Assembly: GCF_003182155.1 (NCBI RefSeq)
Contig: NZ_QGTG01000005.1
Location: forward strand, 186,001 to 250,000
DNA length: 64,000 nucleotides
DNA from: Chitinophaga sp. S165
GTDB lineage: Bacteria > Bacteroidota > Bacteroidia > Chitinophagales > Chitinophagaceae
Reading direction: 5' to 3'
The notes beneath the pieces were generated by a model. The model was not told the DNA's origin. It made no database searches and worked only from the letters and a program-made list of their open reading frames with translations. The position numbers and the translations under genes are program-made. Shown here piece by piece: positions 38,922-48,335 of the stretch; the first letter of the stretch is position 1, and each line of letters begins with the position of its first letter.

Positions 38922-41900
38922 ATGGAGAAATGGACATTATTATTATCCAGACAAATCTTTGCTCGCTATTGCACCCCGCCTTCCGGCGGGGGCACTGGCA
39001 GCAGGAGGTCGATCGGCAGTCTGATAGCTACACTGCTCATTCTGTTGACTTGTTTGCAAACCTATGGTCAGAATTTATCCAACAGAGGTAAAAGCTTCTG
39101 GGTGGGATACGGCCATCACCAGTTTATGGAGCCCAATAGAGGTAACTCGCAGGAAATGGTATTGTACCTGAGTGCCGAAGAACCCGCAAATGTAACCGTA
39201 ACATTAGATGGCACTACCTGGACAAGAACATTCAGTATTCCTGCCAATACTGTTATAGCTACGGACCCGATCCCCAAGACAGGTACCTTCGATGCAAGAT
39301 TGTATTCAGTACCGCCCACATTCGGTGGTACAGGAGGAGAGGGCCTCTTTACAAAAAAAGGAATTCATATCGTAAGTGATGTACCCATTGTAGCGTATGC
39401 GCACATCTATGGTTCCGCCTCTTCCGGTGCTACGATGCTGATGCCGGAAGAAACATGGGGCTACTATTATGTTTCATTGAACAGCCAGCAGGATTATGAT
39501 TTCGACTGCTTCTCCTGGATGTTCGTTGTAGCAAAAGATAACAATACTGTTGTAGAGATCACCCCATCTGTATTGACCCGTAATGGTAAACCTGCAGGTG
39601 TTCCTTTCACGGTTACACTGAACAGAGGTGAGATCTACCAGGTGGTGGGTGCTTCCCTGGGTGGTAGTGCAGGCCGTGAAATGACAGGTACTACAGTAAG
39701 ATCGATCGCTAACGCGAATGATACCTGTTTCCCGGTGGCAGTGTTCTCAGGAAGCAGCCGTACGGCTATCGCCTGCCAGGGCAATTTTGGGTCCAGTGGC
39801 GATAATAATATCCAGCAAGTCTTTCCATCGCAGGCATGGGGCAAGCGTTACCTCACAGCGCCTACTTCGACTGATAATAATCCGGCCAGTTTCATGACCA
39901 ATCCGTATAAGGTTGTAGTGAAAGATCCTACTACTATTGTAAAACGCAACGGTCTGCAGCTAACCGGTTTGCAGAATAATTCTTTCTACGAATTTGAAAG
40001 TAATACACCGGATTATATAGAATCAGATAAGCCTATCCTGATCGCTCAATATATGGCATCTACCGGCGCTTGTCCCAATACAGGTGGTGATGGCGACCCT
40101 GAAATGGTTTATCTCAGTCCTGTAGAGCAATCCATTAAAAGGATCGGTTTCTACAGAAATAACAGAGAGAGTATCCGCGTGAATTATCTTACCCTGATCA
40201 TTCCTAAAGAGGGGACCAGATCCCTTATGATCGATGGGCAGAGTAACGCGTGGTCTTCGTTGATAGATCATCCGAATAAACCCGGTTATGCCATTGTTAT
40301 AAAAAGATGGAATTCCAATCAGGCGCAGGCTATCGTACAAAGTGACTCTGCGTTTACCGCCGTTACTTATGGTTTAGGCTCGGTGGAAAGCTATGGTTAT
40401 AACGCCGGTACCCTCATCAATAACCTGAACGTCATTGGTGTTATTCACAATGAACAGGATACATCATCTTATAAGAATGATTTTACGTGTACACAAACTC
40501 CGGTGGAATTGTCAGTACTGTTGGCATACAAGCCAACAGAAATGCAATGGAATATCAGCAAGCTAGGAAATATGATAACGCCTAATGCTGATGTATCTCT
40601 TACCAATCCTTTACCTACCGGAGAGGAACTGGTGAACGGCGTACCGTATTATAAATATACTTTACCAGGCACTTATCTTTTTAGTACGATCGGCAAGTAT
40701 GAAATACCGATCACCAATACACATCCAAGTATTGAAAAATGTGATCATAAAGAAGAAGTAAAGATCTATGTAGATGTTAAACGTAAGCCAACAGCCTCTT
40801 TTAAAACTGATTTCACCGGGTGTACAATGGATACTGTTTATTTTAAAGGCGACAGTAGCGGAAGCGGATATAATATTGACCGTTGGAAGTGGACCTTCCC
40901 GGGAGCGATACAGGACAGTGGTGCATTGGTGAGACGTAAGTTCGCGGTAGGTGTGCAGAATATCCAGCTGAGTGTGATCTCTAAAGAGGGATGTCTGGCA
41001 GATACTATCATTCCGATAACTGTAGTGGCAAAACCGGTAGCTGATTTTACTACAGCACCTGCTGCGCTTTGTGAAGGCGGAAGTGTTAGCCTGACAGACC
41101 AGTCCACTTATGGTGGTACAGCTCCGATGAAGAACTGGTACTGGAACTTTGGGAATGATACTACAGCTTCGCTGGATAAATCAACAACACAGACTGCGCA
41201 TTATTCCAGGTTCGGTACATATACTGTTGCACATGTTGTAAAAATAAGTGAGCTGTGTGTGAGTGATACTGTGAAGAAGCAGATACAGGTCAATGCGAAA
41301 CCAATATTAGGTTTCACATATCCAAATAATTGTCTGGAGGTAGACGGGCTTGTACAGTTTACCAGTACAACCACTGTGCCGGATGGACAGGCGATCAGCA
41401 CTTATGCATGGAACTTTGGTGATGCAGGTGCTACACCGCAAAATCCGAATACTGCTACAATAGCTAATCCACAGCACAACTATACCACCTTCGGTGCTTA
41501 TAATATCAAATATACTGTTACCACTGCCCAGGGTTGTTCTAAGGACACTACGGTGTCTGCCAATTTCAATCTGAAGCCACGTCTCACATTTACAGCAGCG
41601 TTACCGGCAGTATGTGTGAACGATAAGAGCATCATATCTGTAGCGAAAGGCAGTGTAACGAATGGCGTGCCTGGTACAGGTACCTACAAAGGTCCAGGCG
41701 TATCGGCTGCCGGTATTTTTAATCCGCTGACAGCAGGTGCAGGCACACATACTGTGTGGTATGTGTTTACTACTCAGAAAGGATGTATCGATTCCGTATC
41801 TGCTACTATTACCGTGAATCCGAAGCCACAACCTGCTTTCACCGCCAATGAGAATATTTGTCTTGGCGAAGCGGTGAACTTTGCAGATCAGTCCACCATT

Positions 41901-43097
41901 ACAGCAGGTACTATTGCCACCTGGAAATGGTCCTTCGGAGACGGCACTAATGAAAACCGGACAGACAATGTTCCTTTTGACAAGACTTTCACTGTATGGA
42001 ATACTTATAAAGTAAAACTGGTAACAGTAAGTAACAACGGCTGTATCAGTGACACTGCCACCAGAACAGTAGCGGTGCATGCTATACCTGTTACAGACTT
42101 TGCATTACCTGGAAGTATTTGTATGCCGGAAGGTATTGCCAGGTTCACTGACATGTCCACCGTTCCTGACAACGCCGGACTTACTTACCAGTGGGCATTT
42201 GGTGATGGAGGCGTATCAACGGTCGCTTCTCCTGCATATAGTTATAGCGCAGCTGGTGCTTACACTGTTTCACTGACAACTACCTCTGTGTATGGTTGTA
42301 CATCAAGTAAGGAAAAACTACTCGATGCCTTCTTCGCACAGCCGCTGGCAGATTTCACTGTATCTCCCGATACGCTGTGCCAGGGTGCGGACAATGTCTT
42401 TACTGACAGAAGTGTAGATGCAGATAACAACATCGTATCGTGGGCATGGACCTTCGGTGATGGCAGTGGATCTACAGAACAGCATCCGGTGAAGCGTTAC
42501 AGTCAGCCAGGTGATTATCCTGTACAACTGGTGGTAGCTAATGGAGCCGGTTGTGTATCTGTACCATTCACCAGCAATGTAGTGGTATATCTTCAGCCGG
42601 TTATCGATGCAGGGCAATCTTTCATCGTGACACAGGCCAGCTTAGTCACTTTCAATGCAACTGCCAACGATTCTACTGTATTGAAATTCCGCTGGACGCC
42701 ACCCGATGGATTATCTGATCCTACGGCGCTGCGCCCAACGTTACAGGCAATGGAAGACCAGGTATATACACTGACTGCGATCGGAGAAGGCAGCTGTATA
42801 GCAACGGATGAACTGTCAGTGAAAGTCTTCAAACCCGTAAAAGTGCCGAACGCATTCTCTCCGAACGGCGATCAGATGAATGATAGGTGGGAACTGACTA
42901 ACCTGTCTGACTATGCAGATTGCACAGTGGAAGTGTTCAACCGTTACGGACAGCGCGTGTACTATTCTGAAGGCTATCGTACACCGTGGGATGGTACTTA
43001 TCAGGGCCGCTCATTACCACAGGCTACCTATTACTATATCATAAAACTAAAGAATGGATTCGCACCGCTAAGTGGGTATGTAGTCATTTTACAATAA
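38922..43097 (+). CDS. IgGFc-like / PKD-repeat T9SS type B surface protein
   Basis: The protein has 1391 residues. The signal region has a long n-part (including CTPPSGGG) and a hydrophobic core ending TYGQN. The IgGFc-binding-like domain (about 50-505; GKSFWVGYGHHQF, PVAVFSGSSR) is clearly paralogous to the one in the preceding giant protein. About six PKD domains follow (from about 620 to 1255; W-x-W-x-F-G-D-G motifs), with one Ig-like domain among them. A CHU_C type B domain (1300-1391; VPNAFSPNGDQMNDRWE, FNRYG) ends it. It starts 16 bases after the giant gene. A G+C-rich hairpin (38974-38991) lies inside the signal-peptide codons. It is likely the second cargo of the PorP/SprF-OmpA set that follows. 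Confidence 0.9.
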   Translation: MEKWTLLLSRQIFARYCTPPSGGGTGSRRSIGSLIATLLILLTCLQTYGQNLSNRGKSFWVGYGHHQFMEPNRGNSQEMVLYLSAEEPANVTVTLDGTTWTRTFSIPANTVIATDPIPKTGTFDARLYSVPPTFGGTGGEGLFTKKGIHIVSDVPIVAYAHIYGSASSGATMLMPEETWGYYYVSLNSQQDYDFDCFSWMFVVAKDNNTVVEITPSVLTRNGKPAGVPFTVTLNRGEIYQVVGASLGGSAGREMTGTTVRSIANANDTCFPVAVFSGSSRTAIACQGNFGSSGDNNIQQVFPSQAWGKRYLTAPTSTDNNPASFMTNPYKVVVKDPTTIVKRNGLQLTGLQNNSFYEFESNTPDYIESDKPILIAQYMASTGACPNTGGDGDPEMVYLSPVEQSIKRIGFYRNNRESIRVNYLTLIIPKEGTRSLMIDGQSNAWSSLIDHPNKPGYAIVIKRWNSNQAQAIVQSDSAFTAVTYGLGSVESYGYNAGTLINNLNVIGVIHNEQDTSSYKNDFTCTQTPVELSVLLAYKPTEMQWNISKLGNMITPNADVSLTNPLPTGEELVNGVPYYKYTLPGTYLFSTIGKYEIPITNTHPSIEKCDHKEEVKIYVDVKRKPTASFKTDFTGCTMDTVYFKGDSSGSGYNIDRWKWTFPGAIQDSGALVRRKFAVGVQNIQLSVISKEGCLADTIIPITVVAKPVADFTTAPAALCEGGSVSLTDQSTYGGTAPMKNWYWNFGNDTTASLDKSTTQTAHYSRFGTYTVAHVVKISELCVSDTVKKQIQVNAKPILGFTYPNNCLEVDGLVQFTSTTTVPDGQAISTYAWNFGDAGATPQNPNTATIANPQHNYTTFGAYNIKYTVTTAQGCSKDTTVSANFNLKPRLTFTAALPAVCVNDKSIISVAKGSVTNGVPGTGTYKGPGVSAAGIFNPLTAGAGTHTVWYVFTTQKGCIDSVSATITVNPKPQPAFTANENICLGEAVNFADQSTITAGTIATWKWSFGDGTNENRTDNVPFDKTFTVWNTYKVKLVTVSNNGCISDTATRTVAVHAIPVTDFALPGSICMPEGIARFTDMSTVPDNAGLTYQWAFGDGGVSTVASPAYSYSAAGAYTVSLTTTSVYGCTSSKEKLLDAFFAQPLADFTVSPDTLCQGADNVFTDRSVDADNNIVSWAWTFGDGSGSTEQHPVKRYSQPGDYPVQLVVANGAGCVSVPFTSNVVVYLQPVIDAGQSFIVTQASLVTFNATANDSTVLKFRWTPPDGLSDPTALRPTLQAMEDQVYTLTAIGEGSCIATDELSVKVFKPVKVPNAFSPNGDQMNDRWELTNLSDYADCTVEVFNRYGQRVYYSEGYRTPWDGTYQGRSLPQATYYYIIKLKNGFAPLSGYVVILQ

Positions 43098-43120
43098 CAA
43101 CCTCTAAAATATCGACCAAA

Positions 43121-44128
43121 ATGAGAAATATACTATCTATCATCCTGGTATTGCCCTTTCTGATCTTTACAGGGAATACAGCAACAGCGCAGACAGATCC
43201 GCATTTTTCCCAGTATTATGTGTATCCGTCCTGGCTTAACCCGGCGTTAACCGGCGCATTTGATGGCCAATATCGTATTTCTGCCATCTATCGTAATCAA
43301 TGGGGAAACATCAGTGATCCGTTCACAACGTATGGTGTGGCGGCTGATTTTACCACTAACAAACAATTCAACTTCGGTGTCAGTGTACTGAACCAGAAAG
43401 CAGGCGATGGTGGTTACAATTATACCACTGCCTACGGAAGCGCTTCTTACACCGGTGTCCGTTTCGGCGATGAAGGCTATCACAGGCTGGTATTCGGATT
43501 ACAGTTCGGCATGATACAGCGTAAGTTCGATGCTTCCAAGTTAACCTTTGGCGATCAATGGAACCCCATTACCGGTTATAATCCAGGTACGCCAAGTGGG
43601 GATGCTTTCAGCAGAACATCGTCTACTTCATTTGACGCCGGTGCCGGTGCCCTGTACTATGATGCAGAACCGGGAAAGAAATATAACATCTTCGGTGGTT
43701 TCTCTGTGTCACATCTTACACGTCCGACCGACCAGTTCAGTAAGAACGGCGATGCCCGTTTTCCGATGCGATTTACAGGACATGCAGGGGTGAAACTGGC
43801 TGTTACAGAAACGATCAGCGTAACGCCTAACATCCTGTATCTGAGACAAGGTAATGCAGAAGAGAAGATGGCTGGTGCTTACGGACAATTATTCGTAAAC
43901 CCTATGACGGATGTATTGCTGGGTTTCAACTACAGGTTCAAGGATGCAGTTTCCACACACGCCGGTTTTACCTACAAGAGCTTTACGCTTGGTGTGAGCT
44001 ATGATATTAATACATCAGAACTGAGCAAGATGGCAAGAGGTTCTAACAGCTTTGAGTTGTCGCTCACCTTCATCGGCAGAAAACTTTTCAGGTCACAGGA
44101 AGTGGAGTTTGTTTGTCCGCGCCTCTAA
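43121..44128 (+). CDS. PorP/SprF family T9SS membrane protein (cassette 2, copy 1)
   Basis: The protein has about 335 residues. The signal peptide (MRNILSIILV to ATAQTD) is followed by the family motif DPHFSQYYVYPSWLNPALTG and the RNQWGN block. Beta strands run to the C-terminus. The start at 43121 gives a clean signal peptide; an in-frame extension to 42986 overlaps the upstream gene and is rejected. It lies 23 bases after the PKD adhesin and 38 before the OmpA-type gene, repeating the order of cassette 1. Probable role: outer-membrane partner for export or anchoring of the two adjacent type B adhesins. Confidence 0.93.
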   Translation: MRNILSIILVLPFLIFTGNTATAQTDPHFSQYYVYPSWLNPALTGAFDGQYRISAIYRNQWGNISDPFTTYGVAADFTTNKQFNFGVSVLNQKAGDGGYNYTTAYGSASYTGVRFGDEGYHRLVFGLQFGMIQRKFDASKLTFGDQWNPITGYNPGTPSGDAFSRTSSTSFDAGAGALYYDAEPGKKYNIFGGFSVSHLTRPTDQFSKNGDARFPMRFTGHAGVKLAVTETISVTPNILYLRQGNAEEKMAGAYGQLFVNPMTDVLLGFNYRFKDAVSTHAGFTYKSFTLGVSYDINTSELSKMARGSNSFELSLTFIGRKLFRSQEVEFVCPRL

Positions 44129-44166
44129 TATGAACCCTCATCCATCAAATGTATCAAAAGAAAAAC

Positions 44167-45951
44167 ATGAAACATATATTTCTTACAGCAGTACTGTTTT
44201 CGGCGGTAACAATAAGCAAAGCACAGGTTGCCTATAATTACCTGAGGTCTGCTGATTATTACTATAAAAATGCAGAGTATAGTTCTGCTGCACCGTATTA
44301 TGAAAAATACCTGGCAGGTTCCAGAACGATCGTAAGCAACGCTGCATACAGGCCATATAACACGCAGCCATCAGCCAAGAAATCATTAGCAACAGTAAGT
44401 ACAGAACAACAGGCTATCTATAAACTGGCGGAGAGCTACCGTTTGCTGCACGACTATAGCAAGGCAGTGCCCTGGTATGCAGAAGCGATGGAGTTCGATA
44501 AAGCGGCTTTCCCACTGGCTCCTTATCATTATGCGGTAGCATTACGTGCATTAGGCCGGCATGAACTGGCAGAGAAAGCTTTTACCTATTTCCTCGAATC
44601 ATATACAATGCAGGACACTTACCGTGAAACTGCGCAACGCGAATTACAAAACCTTCGCTTCATCATTACAGAGATGGCGAAGCCTGATCTCAATCTGTAT
44701 AAAGTGGAAAAGGCTCCTGAAGTGATCAATCCTGTAGGGGCCAACTATGCGCCTGTATGGTTTAAAGACAGTGTGCTGGTATTTACTTCTACAAGACCTG
44801 AGAAGGGCGCTAAAGGACATGCATTTGTGAACCGCCTGTACAGCGCTAATTACGCCTCCGGACAGCCGGATACAGTAAGCCGTCTCGCTATTGCACAACC
44901 AAAAGATGTTGATCAGGGCGTAATAGCATTAAGTCCGGATGGCAATATCCTTTTTATGACACGCTGGACAGTGAAGCAGGGTAAAAAGAGCGCTGCCATC
45001 TATAGTAGTAAAAAGAGCGGCGATACCTGGGGCGAACCTGTATTGCTGGATACTATATTGAATGTACCGGGTTACAGTTCACAACAGCCGTTCGTAACAC
45101 CCGATGGTAAACGTCTGATCTACGCCAGTGACAGACCTGGAGGCGTTGGAGGATTTGACCTCTGGGAAGCAGAATTGAACGGAGAAGGAACGCCTTTCTT
45201 TACAAAGAATCTCGGTCCGGTGATCAATACTGCCTGGAATGAAGAAGCGCCTTATGTGCATGCTGCTTCCAGGCTGCTGATATTTTCTACAGATGGAAGA
45301 GTAGGTATGGGTGGTTTTGATTTCTTCTACGCAAAAGACTCCGCAGGCGCCTGGAGTGAGCCCGTTAATTTCGGTTATCCGGTAAACTCCGTAAAAGATG
45401 ACATGTATTTCATCAGTAAGGGGAGTAAGGAAAATATCCTGGAGAATGTATGGTTGTCGTCTGACCGCGCTGCAGCTTGTTGTCTGGAACTTTTCTCATT
45501 GCAGAAAGTAGTACCACCTCCTCCTCCTCCGCCACCTGCGCCAAAACCAGAACCACAGATCATTGCACTGGAACCACCAACAACAGATGGTCCTATCGTA
45601 CTGGAGAATATTTACTACGATTTCAACATGTCTTATCTGCAACCTGCATCTTTCCCATCGCTTGACAGGTTGGTAGCTATGCTACAAAAGTATCCGGCTA
45701 TCGTGATCGAACTGAGCGCGCATACGGACAGCAAGGGTTCGAATAAACTGAATGAAAAATTATCTGAAGACAGAGCGAAGAGTTGCGTGGACTACCTCGT
45801 AAGCAAGGGAATAGCATCTGAACGTCTGCAATCTAAAGGATATGCAGCAACACGTCCGATAGCACCGAATACAAATACTGATGGATCTGACAATCCGGAA
45901 GGCCGTGCGCGTAACCGCAGAACGGAATTCAGGATCATCAGCGGCAGGTAA
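44167..45951 (+). CDS. TPR / PD40 / OmpA-domain T9SS-associated envelope protein (cassette 2)
   Basis: The protein has about 594 residues. A signal peptide (MKHIFLT to ISKAQV) precedes TPR-like helices (about 20-150), PD40 propeller repeats (about 185-420; GKRLIYASDRPGGVGGFDL), a short polyproline linker (about 445-460), and a C-terminal OmpA peptidoglycan-binding domain (about 485-594; YYDFNMSYL, HTDSKGSNKLN, RNRRTEF). It has the same order as the protein at 6591 but a far shorter linker. ATG 44167 is preferred over 44149 because it starts the signal peptide directly. It sits between two PorP/SprF genes and probably anchors their complex to peptidoglycan. Confidence 0.93.
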   Translation: MKHIFLTAVLFSAVTISKAQVAYNYLRSADYYYKNAEYSSAAPYYEKYLAGSRTIVSNAAYRPYNTQPSAKKSLATVSTEQQAIYKLAESYRLLHDYSKAVPWYAEAMEFDKAAFPLAPYHYAVALRALGRHELAEKAFTYFLESYTMQDTYRETAQRELQNLRFIITEMAKPDLNLYKVEKAPEVINPVGANYAPVWFKDSVLVFTSTRPEKGAKGHAFVNRLYSANYASGQPDTVSRLAIAQPKDVDQGVIALSPDGNILFMTRWTVKQGKKSAAIYSSKKSGDTWGEPVLLDTILNVPGYSSQQPFVTPDGKRLIYASDRPGGVGGFDLWEAELNGEGTPFFTKNLGPVINTAWNEEAPYVHAASRLLIFSTDGRVGMGGFDFFYAKDSAGAWSEPVNFGYPVNSVKDDMYFISKGSKENILENVWLSSDRAAACCLELFSLQKVVPPPPPPPPAPKPEPQIIALEPPTTDGPIVLENIYYDFNMSYLQPASFPSLDRLVAMLQKYPAIVIELSAHTDSKGSNKLNEKLSEDRAKSCVDYLVSKGIASERLQSKGYAATRPIAPNTNTDGSDNPEGRARNRRTEFRIISGR

Positions 45952-45984
45952 GCTATCCGCACACCACTTTAAAAATAAAAGCTT

Positions 45985-47016
45985 ATGAAAAGAAAACCAT
46001 TGTTGCTGCTGCTGCTGACAGTCTTATCGCAGGGCATATATGCACAGCAACAGCCGCATTATACGCAGTACATCCTGAACCCGTTCATTATCAATCCCGC
46101 AGTGGCTGGTATTGAAAATTACTGGGATGTAAAGGCAAGTCACCGGCACCAGTGGACAGGGCTGAATGGCGCACCGGTTACGACTTATCTGACCGTTCAC
46201 GGTCCTCTTCGTAAAAGTGATTACCCTGTAGCCAGTGTAACAGGTCTGACGCCTCCGGGTGAGAATCCCAGGGGCAGGGCTTACTGGCAGGAGTATACCA
46301 CACCGCCTTCTCACGCGGGAATGGGGTTGACTGTTCTGAACGATAAAACCGGCCCATTGAACAGGTTCTCGATCAGTGCTACGTATGCGCATCACATTCC
46401 GTTGTCATCGCGGCTGAATGTGAGTGGTGGTATCTCCATAGGCATGCAATCCGTATCGGTAGATGCCGCTAAACTGCAATTCCAGCAGCCCGGCGATCCC
46501 GTGGTGGCCTCAAGTTCACTGTTGAACAAATGGCGCCCGGAAGTGAACGCCGGTTTGTTACTGTATGGTGCAGACTTCTATATAGGTGCGGCTGCCCAGA
46601 ATATCGTTCCCCAGGAAGTAGCCTATGATAATGGTAAAGTAGTGGGTGATTCTCTATACAGGGGAAAGCTGGTGCCGCACCTTTTTTTCTCGGGAGGTTA
46701 CAGGTTATGGATGAATGATGATGTCAGCGTGTTACCATCCGTCATGGTAAGACTCGTGACTGCAGCACCTGTAAGTTTTGATGTGAATGCCAAATTCCTG
46801 TACAGGGACCGCTTCTGGTTTGGCGGCTCATATCGCATCAAGGATGGTTTTGCTGCCATGCTGGGTGTGAATATCAGCTCGACGGTGAATATTGGTTATT
46901 CCTATGATTACACCATGTCATCGCTGAATGTGGTCAGCAAAGGCACACATGAAATACTCATCGGTTTTCTGCTTGGTAACCGTTATGGAGACCTCTGCCC
47001 GAGAAACAATTTTTAA
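45985..47016 (+). CDS. PorP/SprF family T9SS membrane protein (cassette 2, copy 2)
   Basis: The protein has 343 residues. A signal peptide ends GIYAQQ, and the family motif HYTQYILNPFIINPAVAG follows, with HQWTGLNGAPVT close behind. It is a second PorP/SprF in the same operon, more like the cassette-1 protein in its TGLNGAPxT block than the copy at 43121. One copy per adhesin is a reasonable reading, because two CHU_C adhesins precede the two PorP genes. It starts 33 bases after the OmpA gene and ends the tight run; the next gene is 74 bases on. No terminator was seen. Confidence 0.93.
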   Translation: MKRKPLLLLLLTVLSQGIYAQQQPHYTQYILNPFIINPAVAGIENYWDVKASHRHQWTGLNGAPVTTYLTVHGPLRKSDYPVASVTGLTPPGENPRGRAYWQEYTTPPSHAGMGLTVLNDKTGPLNRFSISATYAHHIPLSSRLNVSGGISIGMQSVSVDAAKLQFQQPGDPVVASSSLLNKWRPEVNAGLLLYGADFYIGAAAQNIVPQEVAYDNGKVVGDSLYRGKLVPHLFFSGGYRLWMNDDVSVLPSVMVRLVTAAPVSFDVNAKFLYRDRFWFGGSYRIKDGFAAMLGVNISSTVNIGYSYDYTMSSLNVVSKGTHEILIGFLLGNRYGDLCPRNNF

Positions 47017-47090
47017 CCGAAAGGATGGAATGACAGAACTATAATTTTTCACAAAAACATCTTCATTAAACACTAACAAACAATTTACTT

Positions 47091-47645
47091 ATGAAACGAA
47101 TTTCCAGCTACTTCTTTGTCGCATGTATGTTTTCATTGATGATCGGTATCACATCCTGCGGAAAGGATGGTGCAGCAGGTCCGGCTGGTGAAACTGGCCA
47201 GAAGGGTGATAAAGGAGATAAGGGAGACAAAGGGGATAAAGGTGATCCGGGATCAACAACTATTACTTACTCAGATTGGATAGATACACAATTTGAAGTG
47301 GATACAGCTGCCGGTGAATATGTATGGGGCGTGGACGTACCAGAGATAGACGCTGAATTACTGAGCACCGGTTTTGTAAAAATATATTTGAACCTGTTTA
47401 CTGCCGATCAGCCGAATATTACATCTATTCCTTATGCAGAGGGTGATCTGTACATCAGGGAAGTAATAACTGAGGGCGGCTTACTATTGTTCAGCAACTA
47501 CAATGTAAGTACTCAAACAGCTAACGGTAACAAGAGGTTCCAGATAAGATATGTAGTAGTTCCGGGTAATGTCGCTGCACGTGGCAGAAGCATCAACTGG
47601 AGCAATTATGCTGAGGTGAAAGCACTCCTTGGCTTTAAAAACTAG
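47091..47645 (+). CDS. Small lipoprotein with collagen-like GxY tract
   Basis: The protein has 184 residues. The lipobox GITSCGKDG gives a surface or periplasmic lipoprotein. Right after the Cys, about ten G-x-y triplets (GPAGETGQKGDKGDKG and so on) form a short collagen-like tract, rich in GDK. The remaining 130 residues are a beta-rich globular domain without a family I recognise. Similar small collagen-tract lipoproteins occur widely in Bacteroidota, with unknown role; the triple helix would make a trimeric stalk for the C-terminal domain. It lies 74 bases after the PorP/SprF gene and may be the last gene of that operon. Confidence 0.85.
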   Translation: MKRISSYFFVACMFSLMIGITSCGKDGAAGPAGETGQKGDKGDKGDKGDKGDPGSTTITYSDWIDTQFEVDTAAGEYVWGVDVPEIDAELLSTGFVKIYLNLFTADQPNITSIPYAEGDLYIREVITEGGLLLFSNYNVSTQTANGNKRFQIRYVVVPGNVAARGRSINWSNYAEVKALLGFKN

Positions 47646-47753
47646 TTTACTAATGACCATCTCCATCAAAACCACATGTAAGATGGCTGCTTTATCCAGG
47701 GCGGCCGGTTTTTAAAACTTCTTTTTTGCCCGGTATTTTTAAAACATAATGAT

Positions 47754-48335
47754 ATGAACAGATATTGTGACCTGACAGATGAAGAACTTATAAAAATGTA
47801 CAGATCCGGCAATGACCGTGCCTTTACGGTACTAGTGCATCGCCATAAGAACAGGATCTTTACGACGATCATGCTGTTGGTAAAAGACAGATGCCTGGCG
47901 GAAGATATATTCCAGGATGTGTTTATTAAGATCATCAATGCCTTTAACGAAGGGCATTACCTGGATAACAGCCGCTTTATTGCATGGGCTGTCCGGATAG
48001 CCCATAATTGCTGCATCAGTCATTTTCGTAAGAAGACAGCTGCTTTTGCCCTCATCTACAGGGATGACTTAGCGAACAATAATTACAACCACGTGAACAG
48101 TCACGAAGACAACATCATTACGCGTGAAACCCATGCTTCCGTACATGTGTTAATAGATCGCCTGCCGGAAGCACAGCGCGAAGCATTGATCTTACGGTAT
48201 TACGCCGATCTCTCTTTTAAAGAGATCGCACAGACCGTGAATGTAGGTATTAATACCGCACTGGGAAGGGTGCGTTATGCCGTTATGAACATGCGCAAAA
48301 TGATGGAAAGAGAGCAAACGCTTGAAGCTGTGTAA
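47754..48335 (+). CDS. ECF sigma factor
   Basis: The protein has 193 residues. Region 2 covers about 10-85 (NDRAFTVLVHRHKNRIFTT, AEDIFQDVFIKI), and region 4 covers about 130-185 (DLSFKEIAQTVNVGINTALGR). No anti-sigma gene is adjacent: upstream is the collagen-like lipoprotein and downstream, past a terminator, a beta-barrel protein. It is thus an orphan as far as this window shows. The gap of 108 bases upstream allows its own promoter. It may act on the gene at 48600 or elsewhere. Confidence 0.93.
   Translation: MNRYCDLTDEELIKMYRSGNDRAFTVLVHRHKNRIFTTIMLLVKDRCLAEDIFQDVFIKIINAFNEGHYLDNSRFIAWAVRIAHNCCISHFRKKTAAFALIYRDDLANNNYNHVNSHEDNIITRETHASVHVLIDRLPEAQREALILRYYADLSFKEIAQTVNVGINTALGRVRYAVMNMRKMMEREQTLEAV

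Noticed and set aside
42986..43120. N-terminal extension of the PorP/SprF gene
   Set aside because: It overlaps the end of the PKD adhesin in another frame. The ATG at 43121 starts a normal signal peptide.
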